64,000 nucleotides of DNA, taken from contig NC_081811.1 of assembly GCF_030704535.1 (NCBI RefSeq), positions 4,195,001-4,259,000 of the forward strand, given 5' to 3'. The notes under the pieces are model-generated. The model was not told the DNA's origin. It worked only from the letters and a program-made list of their open reading frames with translations, and did not search any database. This DNA is from Vitis vinifera. Lineage: Eukaryota; Streptophyta; Magnoliopsida; Vitales; Vitaceae. Positions 26,040 to 38,691 of the stretch are shown in pieces; the first letter of the stretch is position 1, and each line of letters begins with the position of its first letter. Both the position numbers and the translations under genes were made by a program.

Positions 26040-29000
26040 TCAGGACTTGATCACTCCTAGAGCTGCTGCTTGAAGAGAAACCAAATGCTTGGTATCACCA
26101 ATATGAAGACCATGTTGACCCATGGGAATTCTTCGAATTCCGGATCTGTCCACGACACTCAGGTACTTACACACATGAATATTGATCTGGACCCTTTGCT
26201 GGGTCCTGGCTGCTACATGAACTTTCTCAAATGCGACCAACTGCTTGTGGGGAGCCCAGTGCCCCGCCGGTGGCTTGGAGAAGACTAGCAGTGTGTGTGA
26301 TCCGTCCTTATTACCGACGTTTTTCACGTCCAGGTGGAGGGCTATTGAGAGCCTGTTGCATTTTGCGTGGGTGACCCTGATTGCCTTGCCTGAAACTGTG
26401 GTGTTGTGGTGGCCATGGAGGGGGATGGCCACCGCTGTTGGGGCTTGGGCTATGGTGTGTACAAAGTTTGTGTAACTCAGACCGTGCCCGAACCGGTACA
26501 CCACCGGGCCCTTGTAGAATCGGTAGGTCCTTCCAGGGTAGGCCTTTGATGGGATTGCGCGCATGGCCATGGTTGTCATGGGCACTTTGGAAAGGTATTC
26601 CTGGGGATACCATGTCATAGGTAGCTTCCCTCCTGAGCCACACGTGACATGATCATTCACGTCATTCTATCTAATTTTTTTTCATGCAATTAAGAGTATT
26701 AATTTATATGCTTACCTGGATTGGCGACTCCAAAAAGGATATCGGCTATGGCAGCTCCTCCAGCTTGGCCCGGGTATCCGGCCCATACAATGGCAGCAAT
26801 TCGCGGGTCTTTCTTGGCGAAAGACACATCCACAGGCCCACCACTCATCAAGACCAACACAGTTGGGCCCCTGGAGGCCATGGCAACCTTAGATACAAGT
26901 TCCTGTTGGCGCCCAGGCAAAAGTAGGTCGGCACGGTCTTTAGCTTCTGCCTCAATGGACTGGTCCAGGCCCATCACCAACACCGTTGCATCCGCCTGAC
27001 TGGCAGCATCGATCGCTCCGGCAAATAACTGGTCCTCCGAGCACGCCACGTCCGCACAACCCTTCTGGTGAATTGTTCTCGAATATCTTCCTATGCCTTG
27101 TAAGGGAGTCGTGTACTCGCATGGAATACCTAGTTGCCAACCAAAATCAGAATTCGAATCATCAATAATAGATTTTTCGATATATAAATGATTCATGATC
27201 TTATAAAGACTATGTGATGGTCATTTGTGAGCAGTTCAACTGATTAGTTGCACTTACCCGCATAGTTCCCGATCATAGTAACGTTAGCATCGGAATTGGG
27301 CCCAATAACGGCAATGGATCTATGACTCCGAGTGGACAGAGGCAGTGAATGCCCATGATTTTTGAGAAGGACGATGCCTTGTCTGGCTGCTTCGATGGCC
27401 AGCTCTTGGTGGGCCGGGCTGCACACATCTTTTGGGCCCAGATCGCCAAATGGCTGGGCCGAGGGCTCCCCATCGAACATGCCTAGCCGCATTTGCACAG
27501 TGACCGTGTTAACCAAGGCGCTGTCAACATCAGCCTCGCTCACCAACCCTTTTTTTATGGCGTCCTGGGTATGGACAGCTAGAAAAGGCCCACAATCCAA
27601 ATCCAAGCCTGCAAAATGTTACCCAAAAAATATCACATTACTGCTAGAGGCCCATACTAGGATAGGTTGAGGCCCAGGGGATAGTTTTGAGCTGGTTTTG
27701 TTTTAAACCCTTAGGCCCAAACCCCTTGCGCCTACTACTGCAAGCTGAAAATGATACTGTGCCTCATAAAACTATATCTCTCTCCATCATTACCTGCTGT
27801 CTAACCATAAAAGTGGAATTTTGTATCTAACAAATAGGTGAAAATAAAGAAAGGCATAAACCTGCTTTAATGGCATCAGCAGCTGCTTCTTCTGGGGTAT
27901 TTGTATAGTGTTGGTTATCATAAAAAACTCCCACGGAGTCACAATCAGAGACAACATACCTGTGCTCTCGCCCCCACAAACAAAAATGAATCAAGGGTTA
28001 GCCATTTATACTATGATGAAAGAAGTAAGAAATGGGATAGAAGAAAAGAGACCCATTGAGGTGCCATTGTTTGCGAACGGTGTTGCGGAGGAGATTGGGA
28101 TCAGCACAAGTGGGGACTCCATTCACTTGATTGTAAGAGCACATCACGCTCGCCACTTTCCCTTCCACTACACAGCTTCTGAACGGCACGTCGAATGTGT
28201 CCTCCATCTCCTGCTTGCTCACCTGTCACAATGAATAAAAATAACAATAAATAAAAGCTCTCTATGTTTCTACTCTTCTAGATTTGGATTAAAGAAATGG
28301 TCCCTTTACTGACATCAATACAAGCTCACAAGGGAAAAGATTTAAAGTCATCATCAACTGCGCCCCATTTTATGCTCATACTATTTTAAGCACAGTCGTT
28401 TTTCAATTCATATATCATATGCATTATGTTTGTATCCGTTTAGATACAAGGGCACTCTTTAAATAGTGGGCCCCGGGCCCAAAATTAATGCTGACATGGC
28501 CTGAATGAACCGAGAAAGATTTCACGGGCCGGGCCGAAGGCCCACATCCCAGTACCATTAAAATCTTAATTCAGATTCACTTCGCTACGTCATACTGATC
28601 AACAGTCAGAAACCAACGATCAGAATCACGTGCACTGTATCACAATACTCCACAGCTGCATTGAATAACTTACCCGGGCGTCGAAGTGGAACCGATCCAC
28701 GCCGTTCCAGTTATCGAGGTCGTAGGCTGTGAAATGCTTGCAACACGCCGCCACCTTCAACCGGTCACCGGCGTTTCCCTGTAGCCCTCTGACGTATCTG
28801 GCGGCGTATTTACCCGCTAGGACGGGGTCTTCACCAGGAGTCTCCTGTCCACGTCCCCACCTTGGGTCTCTGAATATGTTCACATTCGGGCTCCAGAAAG
28901 TGAGCCCAGCCGCGCCACCGTTGTACATGGCTCTCGCTTCGTCTGACACAACCTGAGCACCACCAGCGTATTTTAGTCCGAGCCCCGTGCTAAAATGCAC

Positions 29001-29775
29001 CTATGTGGCTTTCATTGTGCTAATAAAGTCCTTATGGGGAAATTAAGGAATCTACGAATCTAGTCTCCCAGTTCAATTTGCTGCCCACTCATTGGTTATG
29101 AGGAAAAAGTGAAGCGAATGGGCATGGGAATAAAAATTGAACTTTTCCCAAATAATTCTCCACCGCTAATACAAAATTTACATTTTGATGGCACTTTTTT
29201 ATTGGGGGATAGCAAAATTAAAAAATACTATCATTTTTTTTCATTAAAATATTCAAGGGTATATGACGTCATATAAAATATAACAAAAACTAATTGAGCA
29301 CATTCATGTTAGTGTACAGTAGCAGTGGTGATGACCTGCCCAATGGCTTCCACAAGGAAGAATTGAAACTGACCTGCCCAATGGCTTCCCACAAGGAAGA
29401 ATTGAAAGAAGCAGCAGTGGTGATGACCTGAGGGAAGCTAGTGGCTCCGGGGAAGTCTCCACTAAACTTAGTGCCAGGCCCAACATTGGAGACCCCATGA
29501 AGAGCCTCCGACCACCACTCGTACCCCTTTATTCCCAGCCTTGGCACCCCTGCGGCATTGTTCACCAGCAGCCTCACCTTCTCCTCCAACGTCAACCTTC
29601 CAATCAGGTCCTTCACTCTCTCTCCTATCCCGATACTTTTCCGGCAAAATGGAAACCCCGCATTTGCGCCATCTTTCGGGTCGCACGCAAACGGGTCGCG
29701 TGCTTCGCCAGAGACGACGGCTAGAACGACAAGGAAAATGAGTAAAGATGAGGAGGGAGTGGTTGTGGAATCCAT
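26040..29775 (-). CDS. BXL2: GH3 beta-D-xylosidase / alpha-L-arabinofuranosidase, BXL2 type
   Basis: Seven exons on the minus strand: 29,374-29,775, 28,674-28,952, 28,053-28,222, 27,862-27,959, 27,258-27,608, 26,716-27,129 and 26,040-26,632. They join in phase to about 768 residues, the usual length of plant BXL proteins. An N-terminal signal peptide ([15 protein letters not shown]) sends it to the cell wall. The GH3 N-terminal domain carries SDCDSVGV with the presumed nucleophile Asp; the C-terminal domain carries [10 protein letters not shown], which supplies the acid/base Glu region, and a fibronectin-III-like end. These enzymes trim xylose and arabinose from xylan and arabinan during wall remodelling. 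The C-terminus, [11 protein letters not shown], resembles Arabidopsis BXL2 more than BXL1. The first exon's donor lies in a local tandem duplication. Upstream in-frame codons to 29,799 lack an ATG. Confidence 0.93.
29320..29435 (-). repeat. Tandem duplication spanning the exon 1 / intron 1 junction of the xylosidase gene
   Basis: A unit of about 57 bp containing the end of exon 1 (29,372-29,431) is partly repeated in the start of the intron (29,328-29,369). Both copies share CCCAATGGCTTCC and ACAAGGAAGAATTGAAA, and the intron copy lacks about 17 bp. The duplication repeats the donor: CAG/GTCAGT at 29,374 and CAG/GTCATC at 29,336, 38 bp apart. Confidence 0.8.
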
Positions 29776-29822
29776 TTGTGGCGGACTCTTGTAAGGCAAG
29801 GAAGGTGGGGGAATGAAGTGTG

Positions 29823-29833
29823 CTTATATATAG
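29823..29833 (-). promoter_or_regulatory. TATA box of the xylosidase gene
   Basis: On the minus strand this reads CTATATATAAG, 48-58 bp before the ATG at 29,775. A start site about 30 bp downstream would leave a short 5' leader of roughly 20 nt. Confidence 0.6.
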
Positions 29834-29849
29834 TGGGTGAGGGGAGGCT

Positions 29850-32800
29850 TATCAATCAAAGAATTGGTGTGATGATGCAACAACCTCTGTTGATTGCGTG
29901 TACATGTTGTTATTTAACTCTTTGAAGAATTAAAGATTTCATTTTTTTTTTTTGTGATTGAAATCGAAAACATTAATGATGTGGGCATACTGTATAGTGT
30001 TTGTTGAAAAGGAAAAAAAAAATACAAAAGAGTTATAAGTTCAATTTATATATATGTATACGTGTAGGTTGATTAGTTATATTGATTGAGACTTAAGCAT
30101 GGGTAGAAAATACAGGCTTTTTGTCTAATAGTAGTTGGATTCCACCCACCTATAAGCGGAAGTCTATGAAAGAAGATAAGCCCAATGTTGCATTGAATTC
30201 CTTGTTCAAGTCATTACACAACAAAGAAAAGAGCCAATTGTTTGTAGCATGCTTAGTGTGTAAATCTGCATAATTCTACAAAGAATTGAATAGAATAATC
30301 GGATGAGGTAATGTGACAAAATTACTTTAGTGAACACCGTTCATTTAGAGGATATCAAACTTTTCAAAGCATCAGAGAACCCAAATGGGGAGAGCCAAAA
30401 GCTTGTGGTGTACTCAAGAACAAGAACCCATAATTTTCCTTTGGTGTCACAAGAAAATTTCACGGGTGGCTGCCGATTTCAGATGAATTCAAATGCCCCT
30501 AGCTGTCACCAAATTTGCAGAAATACTTGGGACATACCTTGGCTTGAAAGAGAAGTCAGATGCTCAGAGCCCACTTGAATCCATGTTGCAGTAAGGTGAA
30601 ATGATAGATGATTGCATACTTTAATGAAATCAATAAAACATCATTGATACGAGGGTAAACTACATAGGTACCCTTATTGGGTCATGGGTCATGGGCCCTG
30701 GCCAACCAAGTGAATCTATTGGTCTGCAAACATACTAAGGTAGACGAGGAAATCTCAGTTGTTTCCGAGTAAAATGCAAGTTTTGTCCACTTACTAATTG
30801 TGGTTAGCAAGGTGATGAGCATCCACATGTTTGCTTTATTTGTAAGTTTTGGTAAATCCTAAACATGGTTCATGTAAATCTTGGGTCATGTGTTAGAACT
30901 TTAAAGTTCATGGTAAAATTTTCAAATCAAAACCTAATGGACTTTTAACATGAGACATGATGATGCTTCCTGCTTCCGATCAGAAGTAGTTGTAATTCAG
31001 TGCTAATCTTATTTTAAAAAGCAACATAAATGAAATATTTAAACATGTTTTTTGACTTATTACCTGGTGTTCTTGGCATCCTAGTTCAGGGTGTTAGAGA
31101 TACAAACCTTTTAAATCCTTCTAAGGGCCCCCTTGATTTTGAGTTCTCTATTAGGACTGATTTCACATGTGGGGAAGTTGGGATCAGAGGTTTGAGAAGA
31201 AGTATATAGTTGAGTGGATGTTAATTTTGAAGAAATAATATGGGCTTTAAGTTGGAGCTTCAATATTATAATGTGAAAGTGGTATGATGGTTGGGCAATG
31301 GGTGAGGGAAAAAGCAGCCACCCACTTGGGCAGAGTCAGTTAAGTATTAAAAGCTAGGTTTGGTTTTCTTGGGAATGTGCCCATAATGCAGCAGCTGTTT
31401 GTCTAGTTTTCTCTTACTTTTCCTTTTCATCTCTCTTATCCTCTGTCTTTCCTTGGTGGCAGCTCTTTTTCTCAAAGGGCCTTTTTTTTTTTTTGGGTTC
31501 CATTTTTGCTTCCCCCAATGGCACATTGATTTGAACCAATCTACTCCTAACAACTCTAAACTTAGAATATCTTTGGTCTCTGAAGAAACGATAATTAACT
31601 AAAGAACCTCAACTTTGTTAAATAACTAACAGCTGTAGTTTGAAACAGCAATGAGGATGGACTAATTCAAAATGAAGTAAAAGAACCCCATTTGAGAGGA
31701 ATCAATAAATAAGGAAGTAAAATAGTTTCAATCAAATGTCATAAAAATTAGACTTGTAAGCTAGGAAGTATGAACATGTTGTATGGTGTTGTGTGAGGGT
31801 TTTGAATTTTATATGTTTGTTGAACTATTTTCCATCCTCATCCCTTATCCTAAAGAGCCCCCACTTATAAAGCATTAGGTGGGCTTTGTTGGATTGCATA
31901 CATTTTCATCAAGAAAATGGTTAGTTTCATTACCATTTTCCTAACTACCTTTAAAAATCCCACCAAAATGAAGCTCCTTGAACCAACTGACTTTGACAGT
32001 GTGTCTCCAACCCCCTTCTTTAAGCCATACATGAGTCAGAATCCCATGTGGCACAAATGGGTCCCATGTAAAACAGCTCAGCACATCATTTTCTCAAAGG
32101 CAATTTGCTCTCTTTCAAAGGAAAAAAGGACCAAGGCATTATGCCCATGCACCCACCTGTTCTACAATAATGATAATTAGGTCACTGTAGTGTAGTTTAG
32201 TGAACATGGCTAAGTGAGAATTTGAGAGAGGTGCTTGCTGGTGGATTGTGACCATGATTATGATGGGGATGACCCTTTGTTAACAAGCTAATAATGAATG
32301 TTAGGCTGGAGATGACACCAAAAATACCCCATTTGAGATTTATCTATAAACATACTCTATGTCATGTTGATTTGATACACATTCTCAATCTCAATCATTT
32401 CTTTCTTTCTTTTTTCTTCATTAGAGGGGCCACAGAATCTCAATTATGCATGTCTTCTTGTGAGCCTCCCTTGGTGAATTATGTGAAGCAAAAGGATACA
32501 TATGCCTACAAGTAACATGGAGATATGGGAGGGTATTGATCGTACATATGAGTTAATGCACTCCAGACATAAGGAGATGGCCTCTACAACAAACTAAATT
32601 CAATTTTCCCTTATCCTTTGGCTTTCTCCTACTCCTTTGGAGCTCTTAAAGAATTCAGTTATGTGTTTACATATGCAGAGCAACTTGGTACTCATTCCTA
32701 CATGCCTTGCGTGTATGCGTGCAAGAGACAGACCTAAGAAGGATGGTTTTGCGATCGTGTTAGCCCACTAAGAGACGAATTGTAAGTAAATGAAAGGTGA

Positions 32801-34050
32801 TCATCAAAATGATTCCCATGTGAGTGAGAGCCCATTGAAGAGGAAGTCCTCCCCATGTATGCCATGACTCCCAATTTTCCATTTTAGGCCACTTTATTGA
32901 GTTTGAGACGGTTCAAACCATTAACCCATTTCAGAATTTGGGCTTGCTAGGCTACTGAAAACAATATGGAGTCATTCCATTTCAGGTGAATAAAGGAGGG
33001 TCTACTACCAAATGTAATCTTATATTCAAGATGGTCTTTCACCTAATCATGTATATAATTAACATCTTCAGAGCCCCAGCTATTCAGGGATCAATTCCCA
33101 TGACAGGAATGTAAATCCCACATTAACTGAATTGATATGATCAAATAGAAAATATATGGAGGCCTATGACAGAAGTTGTAATAAACATTTGCAGGAAAAT
33201 CGATAGTGTTTGAAGGGTTACCAACTTCTCCTCATGAAGAGTATGTTTCAAGCTCTCCTATGAAAAAGTAGGTTTTGATGGACTATTTTGCTTGCTCATT
33301 TAATTTACCAGAAGCACAATGGCTGCAACTGAATGCCCAAAGAACTCATTCTTACTTGTTCTTTACTCATCACTCCAAGCTCACTTGTAAACAAAATGTA
33401 CATTTATGAAACTGAGAGCATAGTTTTACCAAATGGTTCCAGCTCTTTACTGCAGATAAAGGGACAAACCACCGATTAATGAACACTACTGCAAGATGGT
33501 GAAACAGAGAATTCAAATCAATTAAGCTTATGGAGTATATACTTTCATTGATTATATGCAGTATCAGTGTTTAAAGATGAGGCTGAGGAACAAGTTCATT
33601 TTGGCTGCTGAACTTGCACCCTAGATTTACCCCACAACCCAATTGTTGTCATATGTATTAGAAGTAGCTAATTCCATGAACACACAATTCAGTTTCATTA
33701 TGCAACAGGTAAACGGTGTGGGGAAGTCAGGGATGGCACCAAAATCCCCCTTCACTTGTGTTGGGGTGCAACAATGCCACTCTTAAATCCGGGATGGGTC
33801 ACCCAAATGATGTTCGAATGATCAAATGCCATAAAAGATTTGGACACCGATTGGTTTGGATGAAATGGCTAAAACCCGATCCAAGAACATGGTTGAACAA
33901 CTTGCCATATGGTGATTAATTAAAAAACAGGGGAAATGAAAGAAGTCGTATGATTCAAAAGGCCTAATGTTTCATACAAAGGAAGTATCCATTACAGTCT
34001 GCTATCATTACTCGGATTACAAATGCACATGGCAGCATAGTTTCATGCAA
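29850..34050. other. Gene-free spacer between the xylosidase and PADRE genes
   Basis: I see no supported gene, RNA gene or complete transposon. Short A/T tracts occur near 29,941 and 31,478. The longest frames (for example 31,917-32,180) lack family resemblance and codon character. The last few hundred bases may include 3' UTR of the minus-strand PADRE gene. Confidence 0.5.
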
Positions 34051-34065
34051 TGGCCCACATCTTAT

Positions 34066-34656
34066 TTAAAATAACCAGTGAGGTACTTTCTTCTCAATCT
34101 TCTTCTCCTCGATGGTATCCAAACTAGGCTTCCACCCTTTGCCTGAAAACTGCCTGCTCAAGTACTCAGGCCGTCCCTCCAAAGCTTCCGGCAGATCAAA
34201 CTCCGGCTTGCACCTCTCCTCTGGACTCTCCATCACCAAGCTTTTTTCCTTCCTATTCAACACATACCCGGGTCCATCTCCGGTGCCGGCAGGGCATATC
34301 TTAGCGAAAAAAGGCAAAAGCCTCGAGGACGATAGAAAGGACTGGGACTGCAGAACTGAACTAGCCCTCAAAAGAACACGGCGAGCTTCCTCAGAAGACA
34401 GTGTCACTGCCCTTCCTCTCTTCATTGGAAGCATCAGATACACCTTCCCCATCTCTAGTTTCATGTCAGCAGGCAATGGAGATGGCCTTTTCCCACCACT
34501 CCCCTTCCCTGAATTCAACTCAACAACAACCTGCTGGGGGTGCTCCAACATCAGCTCAGCAACAGTTACCGGCTTGATAAACTCATGAACCGAACCGTCA
34601 GACAGAACAATCTTCCCGGCGGCGCTGCATGACCGGAAAGAGACATAGTTTCCCAT
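34066..34656 (-). CDS. DUF4228 / PADRE domain protein (first copy)
   Basis: A single intronless frame of 196 residues beginning MGNYVSFRSCSAAGK. The ATG at 34,656 was chosen because it starts the family's conserved N-terminus; the open frame further upstream is leader. Gly2 with Ser6 fits the N-myristoylation pattern MGxxxS, and a nearby Cys could be acylated, so membrane attachment is likely. The PADRE core follows: IKPVTVAELMLEHP (about residues 26-40) and YLMLPMKRGRAVTLSSEEA (about 70-90). The C-terminal tail has the typical GWKPSLDTIEE motif (about 178-188). PADRE genes are plant-specific and many respond to pathogens and abiotic stress; their biochemical role is unknown. A paralogue lies 4.0 kb upstream in the same orientation at 38,692-39,183. 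Confidence 0.9.
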   Translation of the reverse strand: MGNYVSFRSCSAAGKIVLSDGSVHEFIKPVTVAELMLEHPQQVVVELNSGKGSGGKRPSPLPADMKLEMGKVYLMLPMKRGRAVTLSSEEARRVLLRASSVLQSQSFLSSSRLLPFFAKICPAGTGDGPGYVLNRKEKSLVMESPEERCKPEFDLPEALEGRPEYLSRQFSGKGWKPSLDTIEEKKIEKKVPHWLF

Positions 34657-34759
34657 TTGCTTGCTGATTAAATAAAAAAAAAGGAACAAACTCGAGATTA
34701 TCACAAGGTAAATAGAGGAGGAAAGGGAAAGATAGAAATGGTGGAACGGCAAGAGAATG

Positions 34760-36975
34760 TGAGTCGAATAAAAGCAATGGGGCTGTGTTACATTTTTATT
34801 AAGGTGGTGTTGTATGTGGGAGGCGTTTGTTAAACCGCTCCATCTTGTGATAGGTATAATGGTGGACTTGGTTATACCAATTCATATGAGATGGGGTTGT
34901 TGGATTCATTTTTTTGTTTGCTCCTACTTTTTTTGACCTTTTGAAGCTTCTAAGCAAATGGGTTTATGTCAAAATCTCCATCAAACCCTCTTGTATGGAA
35001 CCATTCTTCAACTATAATAGACAATTATTTTTTACATTTAGCCTTGTCCTAACCATAGGATTAATTTAATCAAGTTTTAATCTTAAAAAATTTAAAATAA
35101 AATAAAATAAAAAAGAAGCAAATTTTATGATATAAATACTTATTATGTGCCTAGAAAATTAATAAATTGAGGGTTTACACTTTGACTAATTCTTGCATCA
35201 ACAAAAATAATTATGGGTAATATTGACCAAACTATGATACCACAACTGCCTTTTAATCTTAAAATAATAATAATGATAGTATAACGTAGGAGGACGGCAG
35301 TTTTAGGACAAGAATATAGATTAGGTCAAGAAACGGTTCAACTGTAAGTGTTGTGGATACGGTCTTGATTCCAGTTGCATATCCAAACTATAAGTCTGTA
35401 CCCAGTGGATGGTCTGCCTAAATGGACCTGGGCCGATAATTGGTGACCATACTAGGCCCATTTTTCACTTCATGTGGGCCTCTTGGCCCATGGCTATTGT
35501 CCCAAACTAGCAAACCAAGGTGTAGATGCTTATTCATCCGTTCATACTGGCCTTCTACCTTCACAGCTTCACCTAACAGTGCTTTGTTGGGTTGGGTTTT
35601 GTGGGATTGCCGGCTAACTTAAACGTGGGTTCATTTGTTGCACTTTTTTTTCTTTTTTTTTTTAAATAAATATATATATAGAAAAAAAAATTATTTAAAA
35701 AAATATGAAGTAAAATCAAATATAATAAAAATGAGTTAGAAATTATTATATTTTTAAATCATTTAATCTTTAAAAGAAGGAAAAATAAGTGGAATGAGTT
35801 TGAAGAAGGATAAAAAAATAATTTATTAATTTTAAATTTTTTTCTCTTTATTTATTTTTGGGTTATATTGGGTTCTTGGAATATTTGACGAAAAAAGAAA
35901 AATAAAAAAATATTAAGGAAAATAAAAAATTAATTCAAAATGAAAAAATTATTTTTGTATGTTACTTCTCAGTATTCTAGATAAATATTATTTAATTTAA
36001 TAAATATATGAATTTTTAGTTAATTTTAATTATATTTGATGTTTTATAAGAAAATTAAATATAAAAAAATTATCGTCCTTAATTATATTTTTTTAATTAT
36101 TTTCTTTCTCTTGTATTTTCTTTCAAAATTTTGAAGAATCAAATATTGGATTAAAGCCAAAATGTTCTTTAATTAGTTAGAAACAAAGTTATGCTAAAGC
36201 TAATGACTTTATTTAAGGCAAGAATTCCTTTGAGTTTGATGACTACTCATACATATATTTGGGTAACTTTGTTTAATGAGTTTGTAAATTAATTAAATAA
36301 TTAAATAAAATTTAAAATATTTTTATAAATTAAATAAAATTATCCTTCTTAAAATGCCCTTTCCTACAAACTTCTCTTGGACCCTGTAATGTTTTGAGGC
36401 CAAGTACAAGGGAAATTTTAGAAGGTTTCAAGGAAAGATCCAAACAAATAAAAAAATTAAAAACTTGAATAAGCAAAGGGGCAAGTCAGATAAACACACA
36501 TGGTCAAAGTAAAGATGACTAAGTAGATGGTCAAGGGGCAAAATAGGTAATGAAGGTAGTAAAAAGGTTAGAGAGATTAATGTTGACTCAAGAAATTTCA
36601 TTGGTATGGGTGACAACTGACTAGGAAGTTCTAATTATAGACTTGAAGAGTCTATGGACTTATTCAAATTTCATATTATTGGGTGACCATTTTCCATGCC
36701 CAAGGTATTTTTCCTAGATATTATATCTTTGTTGGGAAAAGATTTGGATTCCAATTGATGGTCTAGTCATTACCCAATTTCTTATCTCCCAATTGGTATA
36801 TCAATTTAATAACATAATTTGATTATTAAATTATTTAATTTTATTTTTAATATAGTAATTTAATAATATTAAAGTTAAATTTAGTATAAAGTAATAAATT
36901 AAAAGAAAATATTTTTTTAAATCCAAGCTAACTCAACTTTTTGTCCATTTTTTATTATAGATATTAATATTTTTT
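34760..36975. other. AT-rich spacer
   Basis: The first part is upstream sequence of the PADRE gene. 35,640-36,130 is very AT-rich with TA and poly-A/T tracts. No coding frame or clear element is seen. Confidence 0.55.
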
Positions 36976-36979
36976 TCCT

Positions 36980-37712
36980 TGGGTGTTTGATAAACCAACT
37001 TAATAACTTACGTCACTTAATAACTTAATTTAAGTCATTAATTAAATTAAGTATTTTTTATAAAATGACTTAGGTGGTATTTATTTTTTTACTTAATTCT
37101 AAATAGAACTTTAATATTTAATAATGTTAAATATTAGATTGTTTATTTTTGTAATATTTTATTTTTATTAAGTATTAAAAAGTAAAAAAAATAACATGTT
37201 TTTTTCATTTAGAAAAAACCAAATATTTTGTTTTTTTTTTCTATTTAGTAAAAAATTTATAATAAACTATGAAACACTAGAAAAACAAACAACTTAAAAT
37301 CTGAAAACAAAGTACTTTCAACAAAAAGTTAAAAAAACAAACACTCTCTTAATAATATAACCTAAAGTATAAAATAATGTTAAATAATAAAAAATAATAA
37401 TTAACTTATTCTTAAATCCACATATTTATTTTACATTTTTATCCTCATTCGCTCTAATTACCTTCACGATCTCTATTGTTACTTCATGATTTTCATTGTT
37501 ACTCAACCTCATTTGTTTTAATTATAATTTATGAGAATAAATATGTCAATTTGATAATTTAAAATAAATTTGAAGTTAATTTTATCAAACGATTTTAATA
37601 TTTAAAGTAATAATTAAGTAATATATTTTAAATTAAAAAATTAAGTATAATTTAACTTAAAGTCAACTTAAGTTATTAAGTAATAAGTATTAAATTTTAC
37701 CAAACAATCATT
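36980..37712. mobile_element. MITE-like element with long imperfect inverted ends, containing a second insertion
   Basis: The left end GGTGTTTGATAAACCAACTT and the right end, complemented, TGATTGTTTGGTAAAATTTA extend into about 70 bp of imperfect inverted similarity (TTAATAACTTA- and AAGTTA-type words). The interior is non-coding. A separate element at 37,071-37,351 sits inside it. Confidence 0.5.
37071..37351. mobile_element. MITE nested inside the 36,980-37,712 element (family B-like)
   Basis: Starts TAGGTGGTATTTATTTTTTT and ends AAAAAACAAACACTCTCTTA, imperfect inverted ends. The left end and the internal words (AAACCAAATATTTTG, TCTATTTAGT) resemble the MITE at 53,944-54,138. Confidence 0.4.
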
Positions 37713-38600
37713 TAGTTTATTACTTAATATTAACAAACTTGAAATAATAAGTTTTAAATAAATAATTTCAACAAAATTCATATTAAAATCATTACATTAA
37801 ACAATTAAATTCTAATTTTTATTGCACACCACTTGATGTTTAAATGTAAAAATGTAAAAATAATTAAAATTATATTTAATTTGGTAACATAGAATATGAT
37901 CACAGGATATATATCCTATGACATCATATATTGTCTTAAAATATCATATTTAGGTAACACTTAAAGATATCATATCTTATTAAAATAAATAAAAAAATAA
38001 TATGAAATATGTATTACTAATACATGTTCACATTCCAATATTTTCTATTTAGAAAAGCCGAAATCTCTTGTATCTTTAACAATATTTATGATTAAATTAT
38101 TTAAACTTCTTATTCAATGTATATAAATTATTTTTATATATTAAATAATACATATATTAATATTATTTTGTAATATATTTTATAAATATTTTTTAGTTTT
38201 TTTTTTAACCACAAATTTAATTTTATATATATTTTTTTATTTTGTAAAATAAGTAGTATGAAAAATAAAATATTCGATAAAAACAAATTATTTGATCTTA
38301 TCTTATTTAGATTGAATATAAAATAAAATAAATAATGAAATAAATTATCTAATAACATGTAATAAAATATGATATCTTCTTTCTTATCCAATCTTATATT
38401 ATATATTATGTTATGTAGGACTAATCAAATATGCCCTGAAACATTATGAATCCCATTAGAACAAATCCACCTCCACTCCATCATCAACCAAAACTAATTA
38501 TTGATTAATGAAAAAACCATGGAGAAATTGTATGAACAGATTCCGTACTAATTTCACTACCCACAAAATTACAAACTGGACTTTGGTATTTCACTTCTCA
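37713..38600. other. AT-rich spacer downstream of the second PADRE gene
   Basis: Extremely AT-rich to about 38,410, with many TATA-like words that cannot be read as promoters. There is no gene. 38,500-38,690 is probably 3' UTR of the minus-strand PADRE gene. Confidence 0.5.
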
Positions 38601-38691
38601 CTGAAAACATCAGATTCCCGGAAAATCCCTGGCGGAGAAAAACAAAACCAGGAAAAGAAAAAGGGAAAAACGTTCGTCGGGTGCTACTCTC

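Noticed and set aside
26311-26643. Minus-strand frame of 110 codons within the last xylosidase exon
   Set aside because: Alternative phase of a GC-richer exon; the correct phase gives a full GH3 C-terminus.
27908-28234. Plus-strand open frame of 108 codons
   Set aside because: It lies antisense across exons 3 and 4 of the xylosidase gene and mirrors their coding constraint; no independent similarity.
32880-32930. GGTTCAAACC, resembling a tRNA B box
   Set aside because: No matching A box or cloverleaf could be made around it.
34112-34588. Plus-strand frame of 158 codons
   Set aside because: Antisense to the first PADRE gene; no family resemblance.
38134-38391. Ile/Leu/Phe/Lys-rich minus-strand frame resembling an organelle protein
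   Set aside because: The region is over 80% A/T and the frame is a composition artefact; no mitochondrial or chloroplast gene is recognisable.
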